From contig JAAVLQ010000002.1 in NCBI GenBank assembly GCA_012103075.1, positions 1,786,001 through 1,850,000 on the forward strand: DNA of 64,000 nucleotides, given 5' to 3'. The translations under genes and the position numbers were made by a program. The notes below the pieces were generated by a model. That model made no database searches and was not told the origin of the DNA. It was given only the letters and a program-made list of their open reading frames with translations. Positions 39,440 to 48,186 of this stretch are shown in pieces. Position 1 is the stretch's first letter; the number at the start of each line of letters is the position of its first letter. This DNA comes from Brucella cytisi. Its GTDB lineage: Bacteria > Pseudomonadota > Alphaproteobacteria > Rhizobiales > Rhizobiaceae.

Positions 39440-39676
39440 TCAAATCACGGCTGGAGATTCGTCCCTATTCTCAGTTGTATGCCGCCGAGAAAGCTTCGAC
39501 ATCGCTCGCGATGGCGAGCGACGAAATTGAAATTTTGAATGAGCAACTTTGCTGCGGCGGTGAGCGGCCCGGTTTTCTGCAGTATCGTAAAGCCGATAGC
39601 CAGCGCGTCGCAATATTTCGCGCATCATGCGGAAATCAGTCGGGCCAAAATATGGTCGGATAATTTTGGAAGACAT
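39440..39676 (-). pseudogene. Small protein of the MSS paralogue family, member 3 (probable frameshift)
   Basis: From the ATG after CAAGGAGGACGAA: MSSKIIRPYFGPTDFRMMRE, then ILRRAGYRLYDTAENRAAHR. An alternative frame from there gives AAAKLLIQNFNFVARHRE, which fits the family pattern better, so one base is probably lost near 39565. The leader (ACCTTGCGCCTTAT on the plus strand, TTGAAACGGGCGCTGTCGG on the minus) is shared with member 4. Confidence 0.58.
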
Positions 39677-40113
39677 TTCGTCCTCCTTGTATTGGGGCTT
39701 GAGTCTACACTCAAAACCGACAGCGCCCGTTTCAAAAGCTGTCGAGAAACGTACCTTGCGCCTTATATTCGAGTAAAGCAACTGAGGCAGCAATGTGGCC
39801 GCTTATAGATTCTCATGTCCGTTTTCAAGGATTTTGGCATAGGTTTCCGTCTCGCCTTTCGGCGCCGGGACTAATGGGCTGCCTATTGCAGGACGCGGCG
39901 GCGCTGAGACGACGGTTGATCAGACTCTGATGCGCGGGTTGGATACCGCAGGACCGTGGTTCGTCTCGGGCCTTCCTCTGTCTCACATGGCGCGTGTTGC
40001 CGTTTCAGGCTCGCAGAATCACAACGAGGGTTACCCTGACCGGCCGCCACGCCCAGCAATAAGCAGCGTGATGGAATTGAACTTGTTCTCTCCTTCGCGT
40101 TGATCCCTTTTCG
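39677..40113. other. Stretch between paralogue member 3 and the IS110 element
   Basis: Holds the member 3 leader at its left. Around 39880-40030 a plus-strand frame reads VDQTLMRGLDTAGPWFVSGL and PLSHMARVAVSGSQ, which looks like a protein fragment of unknown family cut by the IS insertion. Confidence 0.4.
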
Positions 40114-41236
40114 TCAGGTTGCCTTTGTTGGGGTAATCGGAACTGTCGTCGCAATCGCCCAGACGAAGGCAGCAAGCTCGCGCGCAATGGCGACGATGAC
40201 GATGTTGGTGGGGCGGCCGCTGGCTTGCATGCGCTGATACCGCTGGCACAGCCGCACTTGGGCCTTCCGGGCGGTCGCTCTGATCGCTTCAGGCAGCCCC
40301 TCCGTTCGCTTCAGGATTTCCGGCTTACACGCGCGGGCAATCTGTAGGTCCATGCGCCTTCGACCAGCATGCGCCGCGCACGGGTGTTGCCGGCCTTGGT
40401 AATGGACCCGCGCGACACGCTGGCACCGGTCGAATGCTCGTTGGGAACCAGACCCAGCCGGCCATGAACTGACGCGGATTGCTGAAGCGTCTAAAGTCGC
40501 CGATCTCCGATACCAATGTCACCGCCGAGATCTGCGCGACACCACGCAGGGCTTGGATCGCTTCGACGATCGGGTTAAGCGACCAATCCTGCAGGAGCTC
40601 CAGCATCTGCCGGGTCAGTCGGTCGCGCCGCTCCTCGATTTGCTCGATGGCACGAATATATTCTTCCATAGCGATTTGCTGCGCACGGTGATCAAAGCGC
40701 TGTGTCGCCAACCAGTTGCGATGAGCTTTGCTCCAATGGGAGCGGCCTTCGAAGACCCGGCCGTGCCGGAGCAGAAATGACAAGAGATGCTGGCGGGCTC
40801 GTCGTAAATCCGAGACTGCCGCTTCCCGCGCCCGGCAAAGATCGCGCATGGCCTCATGCGTCTCGTCGGGAACCCAGATGGATGACAGTTCGCCCGCGCG
40901 CAACAACGCGGCAAGCGCGACAGCGTCGCGCCGATCCGTCTTAATCTGAGGACCCGGACGGGTCGGAACGAGCGATGGTGCAACGACAAGGCATTCATGA
41001 CCAAGATCGCAAAGTTGGCGATACAGTCCGTAGCCTGTCGGGCCAGCCTCATAGCAAAGGCAAAGGCGTCCGTGACGTCCGGCAAGCTTGTCGACAAATT
41101 TGCGCACCGCATCAGCACGGTTGGCGATTTCGCCGTAATAGCGAACCTCGCCTTTGCGGCCTGCCTCCGCCAGACCGATCGCGATCTTTTCCTTACTCAC
41201 ATCCAAACCAACGTAAAGTGCGATATCATCGACCAC
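40114..41236 (-). mobile_element. IS110-family element, recombinase with frameshifts
   Basis: The recombinase starts at a GTG (MVDDIALYVGLDVSKEKIA), with the RuvC-like DEDD core (GLDVSKE, CYEAGPTGYGLYRQL, IKTDRRDAVALAAL) and a C-terminal Tnp_20 region (LRGVAQISAVTLVSEIGDFRRF). Breaks near 40460 and 40350 scramble the section that should read FMAGLGLVPNEHS and the catalytic serine region. IS110 elements lack inverted repeats, so exact ends were not set. The non-coding segment at 41237-41345 upstream of the recombinase is where a bridge RNA is expected in this family. Confidence 0.85.
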
Positions 41237-41364
41237 GGCTCGTCTCCTATGTTTGAGGCTCTGGCTCGAAAGCTAACCCTCGTTTCGAACATAATGCGAG
41301 ACGAGCCACCATGCCGATCAAGGACATGGGGTCTCACCTTTTACTTCAAGATTTGCAGAAGGAG

Positions 41365-41613
41365 CTACTTCATGTCCTCCACAGTGATCCGATAGGAGGT
41401 TGGCGGAGCCCGGGAGTGAACTTCGCGGGCAACATTGTAGATCAGATTCCGAGAGACGTCGAAGACAGCAAGAAGCGATAATTCTGTCGCTGCGACGACG
41501 CCATTTTTCTCCAGTGCGGTTTTATCGATTAGAAACAGAACCGAGATCATTGCATCGTAGCCGACAAAGCGTACTCCGACGTCAAAATCATCGAAACTTC
41601 TGCTAGGGTTAGG
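41365..41613 (-). CDS. DUF1488 family protein
   Basis: The frame reads SLSFPNPSRSFDDFDVGVRF, VGYDAMISVLFLIDKTAL, then ELSLLAVFDVSRNLIYNVAR and ends SYRITVEDM. The opening FPNPSRSFD and the VRFxGYD strand are the DUF1488 signature; normal size ~83 residues. No ATG precedes this in frame (the nearest triplets are ATA/ATT near 41625), so either a rare start is used or one base changed; an inner ATG lies at 41550. Function unknown. It directly follows paralogue member 4 on the same strand. Confidence 0.6.
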   Translation of the reverse strand, partial: PNPSRSFDDFDVGVRFVGYDAMISVLFLIDKTALEKNGVVAATELSLLAVFDVSRNLIYNVAREVHSRAPPTSYRITVEDMK

Positions 41614-41627
41614 AAATGAAAGGGAAA

Positions 41628-41881
41628 TTATTTTTCCCTTTTTACCGCGCCGCCGCCGTCATCATATCGACCAGCGGACTTTGCCATTGCTTTATGCTTC
41701 TGGATGAACTGTTTCAGGGCGATCTGCAGGCGACCTTCATCACGAGTTCCCTCCTGAAACCGGCGTGCGAGATATCGTGCAGCGTCAGTGCGCAAATCCT
41801 GCGTGTCGCCAGTTTGCGAGCCTCCCTAAGAAGGCGCGAAATCATAGTAATGTTTCTGGAATTCAAGGCGATGGAAGACAT
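41628..41881 (-). pseudogene. Small protein of the MSS paralogue family, member 4 (frameshifted)
   Basis: ATG at 41879-41881 after AAAGGAGGACATA: MSSIALNSRNITMISRLLRE. After a shift it continues TDAARYLARRFQEGTRDEGR and IALKQFIQKHKAM, ending VKREK-stop at 41628. The repaired protein shows the family pattern most clearly (LLREAGL, DAARYLARRFQEG-RDE). Leader GCAATTGAAACGGGTGCTGT (minus strand) matches members 2 and 3. Confidence 0.58.
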
Positions 41882-42102
41882 TATGTCCTCCTTTGTTGCG
41901 GGTCAGGCATTTAAAGCCCGAATGACAGCACCCGTTTCAATTGCTATCGATGACCACCTTGCGCCTTATGTAAGAATAAAGCAAATAAGGCTGCAATACC
42001 ACCGCTGCTAGCTCAGACTGGGCCGCGTCGCTAGAAATGGTTCCTTGGCCATTTAGACTGCAGTTTTCAACGGCGGTTCGCGGCTTCAGCGTCCCTCGTC
42101 GC

Positions 42103-42756
42103 TCAGCATGTGATCGGCCGGCTGTAGCAGTGGCTCGCCTGATAGGCGTTCCGGCCCCGGTTCATGTGCGTCAGATTGAATGCCCGGATGGCCCGCAACG
42201 CCCTGCTCGACGCGAGAAATTTGCCGATTGAGGCAAAGCCGCGGACCTTGACGCCGAACATGTCCTCTCCGCGGGGAAAAAAATAGCTAACGTCTTCCGG
42301 GGCCACGACACAACGTTCCGGGAAAGCGCCGTCCACCTGACCGCGGTCGCGTGAATGGTCGGTGGTGAAATCGGAAAGATGCACCACGAAAAGCGCCCGG
42401 ATGCCCTCGCCGTCCGCATAGAGCGAGAAAAACTCCATCCAGCTCGCATTGACGCGAACGAGCGCTTTGCCCGCCGTCGACGGCAGGCAGGAGACCGACC
42501 AGTAGTGCCGCTCAGTCCGGCGCGGGATCGGGATGCAGTCGCGACCGTAGCGCCTAAGAATCTCCAGAACCTCTGGAGCCTGTGGCATGCGCAGCAGCTT
42601 CTCGAACCGGGCGGCGTATTTGAAACGCAGTTCGAGGGATTCCGTGCGCTCGTCGGCGTCGCGCAGGATCGTTTTGCCTTCCATCCAATCGCGCTGTTGC
42701 TCGAAATCGAGGAACTGGCGAAGACCGGTGCGGCTTTGTTGGCGAGTGGCGTTCAT
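42103..42756 (-). CDS. Conserved hypothetical protein downstream of TetR
   Basis: 217 residues, intact, start overlapping the tetR stop (ATGA). N-terminal helices (RQFLDFEQQRDWMEGKTIL), then LRRYGRDCIPIPRRTERHYW, VRVNASWMEFFSLYADGEGI and DVSYFFPRGEDMFGVKVRGF. No signal peptide or membrane segment. I do not recognise the family. Translational coupling to TetR suggests a function in the same response. Confidence 0.65.
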   Translation of the reverse strand: MNATRQQSRTGLRQFLDFEQQRDWMEGKTILRDADERTESLELRFKYAARFEKLLRMPQAPEVLEILRRYGRDCIPIPRRTERHYWSVSCLPSTAGKALVRVNASWMEFFSLYADGEGIRALFVVHLSDFTTDHSRDRGQVDGAFPERCVVAPEDVSYFFPRGEDMFGVKVRGFASIGKFLASSRALRAIRAFNLTHMNRGRNAYQASHCYSRPITC

Positions 42757-43332
42757 CGGCGATCGAGCAGTCTGGCTACCGCCTCGCGGACAAGGGCGGG
42801 GACACGTTCGGCGTCATCCAGATAGGCACTTTCCGTGAGACCGTCCGAAAGCGCGACGAGGAGGGACGCGGTGACGGAAGGAGCCGGATCGCCGTCCTTT
42901 GCGAGAAGGCTCTGGAGGCTATCGTGATACCAGCGCGCGGCGCGCATCGATGGACTGCCGCACGGCGCTGGCCGGATCTGGATATTCGGCTGCCGCGTTG
43001 AGGAACGGACATCCCCGCCAAGGGCCCGCAGTCACAGTCTCGCTGATGCGCTCCATGATCGCCGAGATCATTTTCCGGGGCGATTGCTTCGGAAGTGCGG
43101 CCACCGCTGCCCGCCCGACCCTATCGATCTCTTGGAGATAGGCGACGACGAGGTCGTCCTTCGATGGAAAGTGATTGTAGAAGGTCGCCTTGGCCACGCC
43201 GGCTTCCGCAATGATGCGGTCAATGCCGACGGTATGGATGCCGCCTTCGTAGAAAAGCCGGGTCGCGGTGTCGAGCAATCGACGACGCGCGGAACCCGCT
43301 TCGGACTGGGTTTCAGATTTTTTCTGCCTCAT
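42753..43332 (-). pseudogene. TetR-family regulator (one frameshift)
   Basis: N-terminal HTH: ARRRLLDTATRLFYEGGIHT, VGIDRIIAEAGVAKATFYNH, FPSKDDLVVAYLQEIDR. The effector domain starts GPWRGCPFLNAAAEYPDPAS, a variant common in TetRs annotated as TetR/AcrR with a TetR_C_33-like domain. A shift near 42945 leads to the C-terminal helices to the stop at 42753. ~193 residues. Two perfect operator copies precede its divergent neighbour. Confidence 0.82.
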
Positions 43333-43344
43333 CGCTTGACCTTA

Positions 43345-43388
43345 ACAGACAGGTCTGTATATTACAACAGATAGACAGACCTGTCTGT
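43345..43388. promoter_or_regulatory. Two TetR operator copies
   Basis: ACAGACAGGTCTGT (43345-43358) and ACAGACCTGTCTGT (43375-43388) are the same dyad (ACAGAC-NN-GTCTGT) with centres exactly 30 bp apart. They lie between tetR and the first NTF2-like gene, so they can silence both directions. Confidence 0.75.
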
Positions 43389-43401
43389 ATAAGAGGAGGC
43401 C

Positions 43402-43783
43402 ATGCATACGAAAGACACAGCCGAAGTCATCCGCCGATTCAACCCGGGCGTTTGAGGAGCACGATCCCGAGATTTTCGAGGACCCGGTCGCGCCGGATTG
43501 CGTCATGGAGTCAATCCAGCCGGCACCGAACGGCACGCGCTACGAAGGCTACGATGTCAACCCCGGCGTTCTGGCAGGCCATGGCCGCAGACCGCGTCAA
43601 CCGCTTCGAGGTCGAAGACACTATCGTCATGGGTGACCGCGCAAACATCCGTTGGCGGTTCCATTTCGGCGACGGCGGCTCGATCCGCGGCGTCACCCTG
43701 ATACGTGTTCGTGACGGGCGGATCATCGAAGCCCCGCCTACGCCAAGACGCCCGGTGAGTCGGCGCCGCCGCTGCCGGAATGA
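43402..43783 (+). pseudogene. NTF2/SnoaL-like protein, first copy (frameshifted)
   Basis: ATG after GAGGAGG. Joined frames: MHTKDTAEVIRRFN, FEEHDPEIFEDPVAPDCVME, GTRYEGYD, FWQAMAADRVNRFEVEDTIV and IRGVTLIRVRDGRIIE, ending near GESAPPLPE. This is the cone-shaped SnoaL/NTF2 fold, ~125 residues, with breaks near 43440, 43560 and 43735. It is 30-40% like the next gene by eye, so a tandem duplication. Function unknown. Confidence 0.65.
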
Positions 43784-43911
43784 CGGCCGCATGCGGCCGG
43801 GCGCAAGGCACGTGAGAGAGAACCAAGCCGACGATATCCGTTCGAATCGAGCCGTGGTCCGTCATGTCTAGGCGAAATGGACGCGGCTCCATCGCTCAAT
43901 GAGGTGAGAAG

Positions 43912-44433
43912 ATGACCAGTGACAGCAAAATTACCCGCGAAATCGTGGAACGCTTCCACAACGCATTCGAGCAGCATCGCCCCGAAGACCTCGATGATCT
44001 CATCGGCGACGGCTGTGTTCTCGAAAATACGGCGCCGGCCCCGGATGGCACGCTCTACGAGGGGCGCGAGGCTTGCCTCACTTTCTGGAAGGGAGTCGCG
44101 TCGTCGGCCAACCTTGTCTTTAAGGCTGAGGAGATCTCCGCGATAGGTGACCGCGGGATCATCCGCTGGCAGCTTCGCTGGAGCGAGCACGAAGCGGACC
44201 GGGTTCGAGGCGTCAACATCATGCGCGTGCGGGACGGAAAGATCGTCGAGGGTCTGGGCTACGTGAAGGGGGCTGACGTTCCGATCGTGAACCGGAGATC
44301 CCCGTTGATCGCTATCCAGGACTTCGCGGCGGCGTGCCGCCGCAACAGGGCCCCAGCCCGAGGGAGAGAAGCGATGATGATCAACAAAGCCGGGTACACC
44401 CGAATTGAAGCCACAAGCGGGACGGTGCTGTGA
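43912..44433 (+). CDS. NTF2/SnoaL-like protein, second copy
   Basis: Start MTSDSKITREIVERFHNAFE with GAGGTGAG upstream. The fold is intact to about residue 122 (LIGDGCVLENTAPAPDGTLY, LTFWKGVASSANLVF, VNIMRVRDGKIVEGLGYVKG). The remaining ~50 residues (after ADVPIVNRR) are atypical and include a possible new start MMINKAGYTRIEATSG at 44374, so the native stop may have been lost by an indel near 44270. Expressed with the first copy under the TetR operators. Confidence 0.7.
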   Translation: MTSDSKITREIVERFHNAFEQHRPEDLDDLIGDGCVLENTAPAPDGTLYEGREACLTFWKGVASSANLVFKAEEISAIGDRGIIRWQLRWSEHEADRVRGVNIMRVRDGKIVEGLGYVKGADVPIVNRRSPLIAIQDFAAACRRNRAPARGREAMMINKAGYTRIEATSGTVL

Positions 44434-44472
44434 CGATCATTCTCGAAGCATTCAGCGCGATTGGCGCGGCTG

Positions 44473-44775
44473 TTACTTGACCGCACCATTGAGATAGAGG
44501 TCTTCACCTCGCTGCAGCGGCGTGAAGATGAAGTCGTCTTTTCTGAGAAAGCTGTTGAACCAGCCTAAAAGATCATCTTTGGTCGACGAGTTGCGATATC
44601 CGACCAGCTTGACGGTCAGGGGAGCACTAAAGGCTATGTCAAAGGCAGTGGCAAACTGGGTGGCGCCTGAAAGCTGAACCGAAAACATGCCACCACCGTC
44701 GTGACGGATGGAAATTTCCGCACGAGCGAAAAACTCATCGCTGTAGGTGGTGATAAGACCCGGGCTTCCCACCAA
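44473..44775 (-). CDS. Hypothetical protein A of a pair
   Basis: 100 residues: MVGSPGLITTYSDEFFARAE, ISIRHDGGGMFSVQLSGATQ, then SSTKDDLLGWFNSFLRKDDF. Acidic/strand-rich, no signal, no recognised domain. Lies 10 bp after the stop of protein B; an indel may have split what was one protein, but no clear junction sequence is evident. Confidence 0.45.
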   Translation of the reverse strand: MVGSPGLITTYSDEFFARAEISIRHDGGGMFSVQLSGATQFATAFDIAFSAPLTVKLVGYRNSSTKDDLLGWFNSFLRKDDFIFTPLQRGEDLYLNGAVK

Positions 44776-44785
44776 TCTTCACTCG

Positions 44786-45106
44786 TCAAAGCGTTTCGAG
44801 TTCCTTCGCCCGGAAGTCGGCCCGGATTTCCCGGAGGCTGCGATAGTCACGGTTCTCGAAGCGCTTCAATGGTATTTTGAGCCACTGTGTATCCAGACCC
44901 GGGTTCAACCACTGGGAGACGTCATCCTCGGGGTCATTGTTGGGATCGAAGAAGAATTTCGGAGATTTCACTTCTAAATCCAGCACGACGTAGTTCTCCA
45001 GCTCCTGACCGGGCCAAGATCCACTTGAGGCCCGCAAGGTGATGCGTGGCTCCTCGACTGGAAGGTCGAGCGGATAGCTCTGATAAACAAGCTTAAAATG
45101 TCCCAT
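44786..45106 (-). CDS. Hypothetical protein B of a pair
   Basis: 106 residues: MGHFKLVYQSYPLDLPVEEP, ITLRASSGSWPGQELENYVV, then FFFDPNNDPEDDVSQWLNPG. Small, acidic, soluble; the composition recalls immunity proteins of contact-dependent or polymorphic toxins, but I do not recognise a named family. An IS1182 fragment begins 65 bp upstream, so any upstream partner has been lost. Confidence 0.5.
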   Translation of the reverse strand: MGHFKLVYQSYPLDLPVEEPRITLRASSGSWPGQELENYVVLDLEVKSPKFFFDPNNDPEDDVSQWLNPGLDTQWLKIPLKRFENRDYRSLREIRADFRAKELETL

Positions 45107-45171
45107 GCGGTTCCCCGGTCTGAAAACTCATTGTGGATTCCTGAAGATAGCGGGTGATGGTATACTTTACT

Positions 45172-45750
45172 ATGGCACATCTTTCTGGAACAGACCGCTC
45201 GCAATTACTGCTTCTGCCGGAAGCAGTCGATGATTATGTGAGACCGGACAACCCGGTCCGCTTCATCGAGGCCTTCGTTGACGGCCTCGATCTCAAGGCT
45301 GCCGGCTTTTTACGGGTTGACGCGAAGGATACCGACCGGTCGGGCTTCGATCCCGCCGATCTGCTCAGATTGTACACATACGGCTATCTCAACCGCGTTC
45401 GGTCGAGCCGACGACTGGGGCGAAATGTCATCGCAACATCGAGGTGATTTGGCTGCTGCGGCATCTGAAACCGGATTTCTGTACAATCGCCGCCTTTCGG
45501 CGGATCGACCGTTCGGCCTGTTCGGGCGGGAGTTACTGGCGATGGACGGCACGCGCATCAAGGCGGCCAACAACAAGGACCGCAACTTCACGCGTGGTGC
45601 TCTGTCGAAATTCATCCGCGAGGCCGACGAGAAGCTAGCCGACTACATGAAGCGCCTTGACGACGGCGATGCCAAGGAGGAACGCGTTGGCGAAAACAGC
45701 GGTTCCGGAGGCAAGCTCACCGTTCAGCCTGACGGCGCTCGCCAATAATA
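45172..45750 (+). mobile_element. IS1182-family transposase fragment, second copy
   Basis: Start MAHLSGTDRSQLLLLPEAVD, then RPDNPVRFIEAFVDGLDLKA, FDPADLLRLYTYGYLNRVRS, and after frame shifts LFGRELLAMDGTRIKAANNK with the first DDE aspartate and SKFIREADEKLADYMKRLDD. It is cut near 45715, before the rest of the DDE domain. It is related to and oppositely oriented from the fragment at 24765-25104. Confidence 0.87.
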
Positions 45751-45996
45751 ACAAAAGGGCCATTACCCTTGTCGGCGTGCCCGGCCTGATGGCGGCTGTC
45801 AGGGGCATGATCGGCACAAATCCGCCTTATAAACCGCACGAAGTTTGCCCAAAAGTGCTCCGCTGATGTCATATGCCGCCCAAATCGCCGATAAGCGAAA
45901 TGCCTGCAAGTCCGCATCGAATAACAGAGAACGCCTGAGGAACCTCAAACCCATCGAGTTTTAAGACGGCCCGGCTAATGTCTGAAGCGGGGCTCG
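45751..45996. other. Scrambled stretch after the IS1182 fragment
   Basis: Contains short open frames (NNNKRAITLVGVPGLMAAVR on the plus strand) that do not join into a recognisable protein. Confidence 0.35.
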
Positions 45997-46313
45997 ATGC
46001 AGTCCCGATTCAACTATCTCCATCTGGTCCGTGACCTGCCCGGCACGCTGCGCAGCATCCATGCCTTGCTTGCATCAGGCGGCTTGTTCATCTCCAAGAC
46101 ACCGTGTGTCGGAGATATGAACCCATTTATCCGGTTGGCCTTGCTGTCCGCAATGCGCACGATTGGCAAAGCACCCCACGCCGGCGTCTTCCGTGCGGCG
46201 GACCCGGGCGAGCATATATGCGGTGCAGGCTTCGACATTCTTGCCACTGAAAGCCACGCAAACAAAGGCAATGAATCACAGCCCTACGTCGCGGCCCGGA
46301 AGAGGTTGCACGA
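45997..46313 (+). pseudogene. SAM-dependent methyltransferase, C-terminal fragment
   Basis: RFNYLHLVRDLPGTLRSIHA, LLASGGLFISKTPCVGDMNP, then IRLALLSAMRTIGKAPHAGV and ILATESHANKGN. This is the part of a class I methyltransferase after the SAM-binding motifs (post-motif III strand LFISKTP and the C-terminal sheet). The N-terminal two thirds are absent, replaced by IS1182 debris. Confidence 0.65.
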
Positions 46314-46439
46314 ACGGCCAAGGCTGCTTGAAAACTCGTCCAGTACGTTTTCGACGCAAATCCCATGGTCTTGCTATCGGATGGGCCGGCACAAAAGCGG
46401 ACCGACCACATGCCACCCCTTCTCAGGCGTTAATACAGG

Positions 46440-46515
46440 ATAAGGGCATTACCGCTGTGGAAACTGTGGGAATGCTACGCTAATGACTGAAATGGAGGCG
46501 ATTAACGGTCCGACC
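46440..46515 (+). repeat. Dispersed intergenic repeat copy
   Basis: GGCATTACCGCTGTGGAAAC, TGTGGGAATGCTACGCTAAT, GACTGAAATGGAGGCGATTA, then CGGTCCGACC. Lies 24 bp left of IS630 copy 2. Confidence 0.7.
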
Positions 46516-46538
46516 GATTCGAGCCAAAGTCGGCTATT

Positions 46539-47590
46539 TAGAGCGTTTCCGTTTTTCTCTGAATCGAATGCGCTTCCCAAATCAGTTTTGTTCTGATTCA
46601 CTGATGCTGGCTGGATGGAGGCCAGCGTTGGATGACCGCACCGATATCGAATGATCTTCGAGAGCGCGTTATTGCCGCCGTGCTGAGTGGCGAAAGCGTT
46701 CGTTCAGTGGCGACGCGGTTTGAAATTGCCGCATCTTCAGTCGTAAAATGGTCCCAGCGCCATCGTGCGACCGGATCGGTTCATCCCGGCAAGATGGGCG
46801 GCCACCGCAAGCGGATACTCGAACCGCATCGTGATATCATTGTGCAACGGCTCGCCGAGAACCCACACCTGACACTCCATGGCCTGAAGGCGGCGTTGAC
46901 CGAGCGGGGTATTTCCGTCTCGCACAATACGATCTGGGAATTCATTCGCAGTGAAGGGCTGCGCTTCAAAAAAAAACACTATTCGCCCTTGAGCAAGCTC
47001 GTGCCGACGTCGCTCGCAAAAGACAGCGCTGGAAGACCCTGCAAAATCACCTTGATCCCGAACGGCTGGTCTTCATTGATGAGACCTGGATCAAGACCAA
47101 CATGTCGCCGATCAGAGGCTGGGGTCCAAAAGGCAAGCGACTGCGGGCATTTGCACCGCATGGCCACTGGCGCACGCTGACATTCCCGGGCGCTTTGAGA
47201 AACGATCAGCTTACAGCACCCTGTGTCTTCGACGGACCGATGAACGGCCAGTGTTTCCGCGCCTATGTCGAGCAGCAGTTGGTCCCGGTGCTCAAGCCGG
47301 GCGACATTGTCGTCATGGACAATCTCGGCAGCCATAAGTCGGCAACCATCCGTCAATTGATCAAAGCCGCTGGCGCGCGCCTCTGGTTCCTGCCACCCTA
47401 TTCGCCGGACCTCAATCCGATCGAACAAGCCTTTTCCAAGATCAAGCATTGGATGAGAAATGCACAAAAGCGCACCATCGAAGACACATGGCGTCATATC
47501 GGCAGGCTGGTCGAAACCATCCAGCTCGCCGAATGCCAAAACTATTTGGAAAACGCCGGATATGGTTCCGTTAAAAGGTGAAACGCTCTA
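46539..47590 (+). mobile_element. IS630-family insertion sequence, copy 2
   Basis: 1,052 bp with TA at both ends and AGAGCGTTTC inverted ends. The transposase reads rightward as two overlapping frames, 46632 to the A-run and then on to 47581. The junction is a run of nine A (46968-46976), where seven would give one continuous frame. Downstream of the run the DDE frame is fully open: [46 protein letters not shown]. It could be active only if ribosomal slippage occurs at the run. Near-identical to copy 1, in the opposite orientation. Confidence 0.92.
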
Positions 47591-47683
47591 GGGCACCAAT
47601 CGAAATTGCGGAAAGCGGTCGCAGCCAAGCACTACTAACCTGAAGCGACCACTGAGCATTGAGATCGGCATGGGAATCCGGAT

Positions 47684-48097
47684 TTACAACTCCGTCTGGT
47701 CGTAAACGCGTCGGCGCGCCTTGATGACATCCAGATTGTTGTGGACCCAGAAGTTGAACCCCTCAAGGGCTTGCAAGGCTCCGTGGCCGATATCCGTCAG
47801 CTCATACTCAACACGTGGCGGCACTTCAGGGAAGTAGTGTCGTATAACGAAGCCGTCACGCTCGAGATTGCGCAGCGTAAGTGTTAGCATGCGCTGGGTG
47901 ATTTCACTCACCTCTCTTTTCAATGCTGAAAAACGGAGGCGATTATCTTCGGCGAGAGATAGACGCCAAAGAACCGGCACTGTCCATTTGTCACTCAGCA
48001 GGCTGCAAACACCGTTTGACGGAATTGGCCGGAATTTTCTGTCGTTGCCTGATCCGCGCGGTGTGCTGGCATCGAACTGTTCATTCAAGGGTATCAT
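47684..48097 (-). CDS. HxlR-family transcriptional regulator
   Basis: An intact 137-residue winged-helix protein: CSLLSDKWTVPVLWRLSLAE, RLRFSALKREVSEITQRMLT, LTLRNLERDGFVIRHYFPEV, PPRVEYELTDIGHGALQALE. The cysteine at the start of the HxlR domain is present (VCSLL), as in the redox-sensing members. Divergent from the NmrA-like gene, a very common pairing in which quinone or electrophile stress induces the oxidoreductase. Confidence 0.9.
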   Translation of the reverse strand: MIPLNEQFDASTPRGSGNDRKFRPIPSNGVCSLLSDKWTVPVLWRLSLAEDNRLRFSALKREVSEITQRMLTLTLRNLERDGFVIRHYFPEVPPRVEYELTDIGHGALQALEGFNFWVHNNLDVIKARRRVYDQTEL

Positions 48098-48186
48098 CCT
48101 TGTGCCTCACGCTGAAAAATGTGCCGTCTTCCGGCAAACCTACATTTGTATATATAGACTGTCCTTGTCCAACGCGAGGGTTTCAA

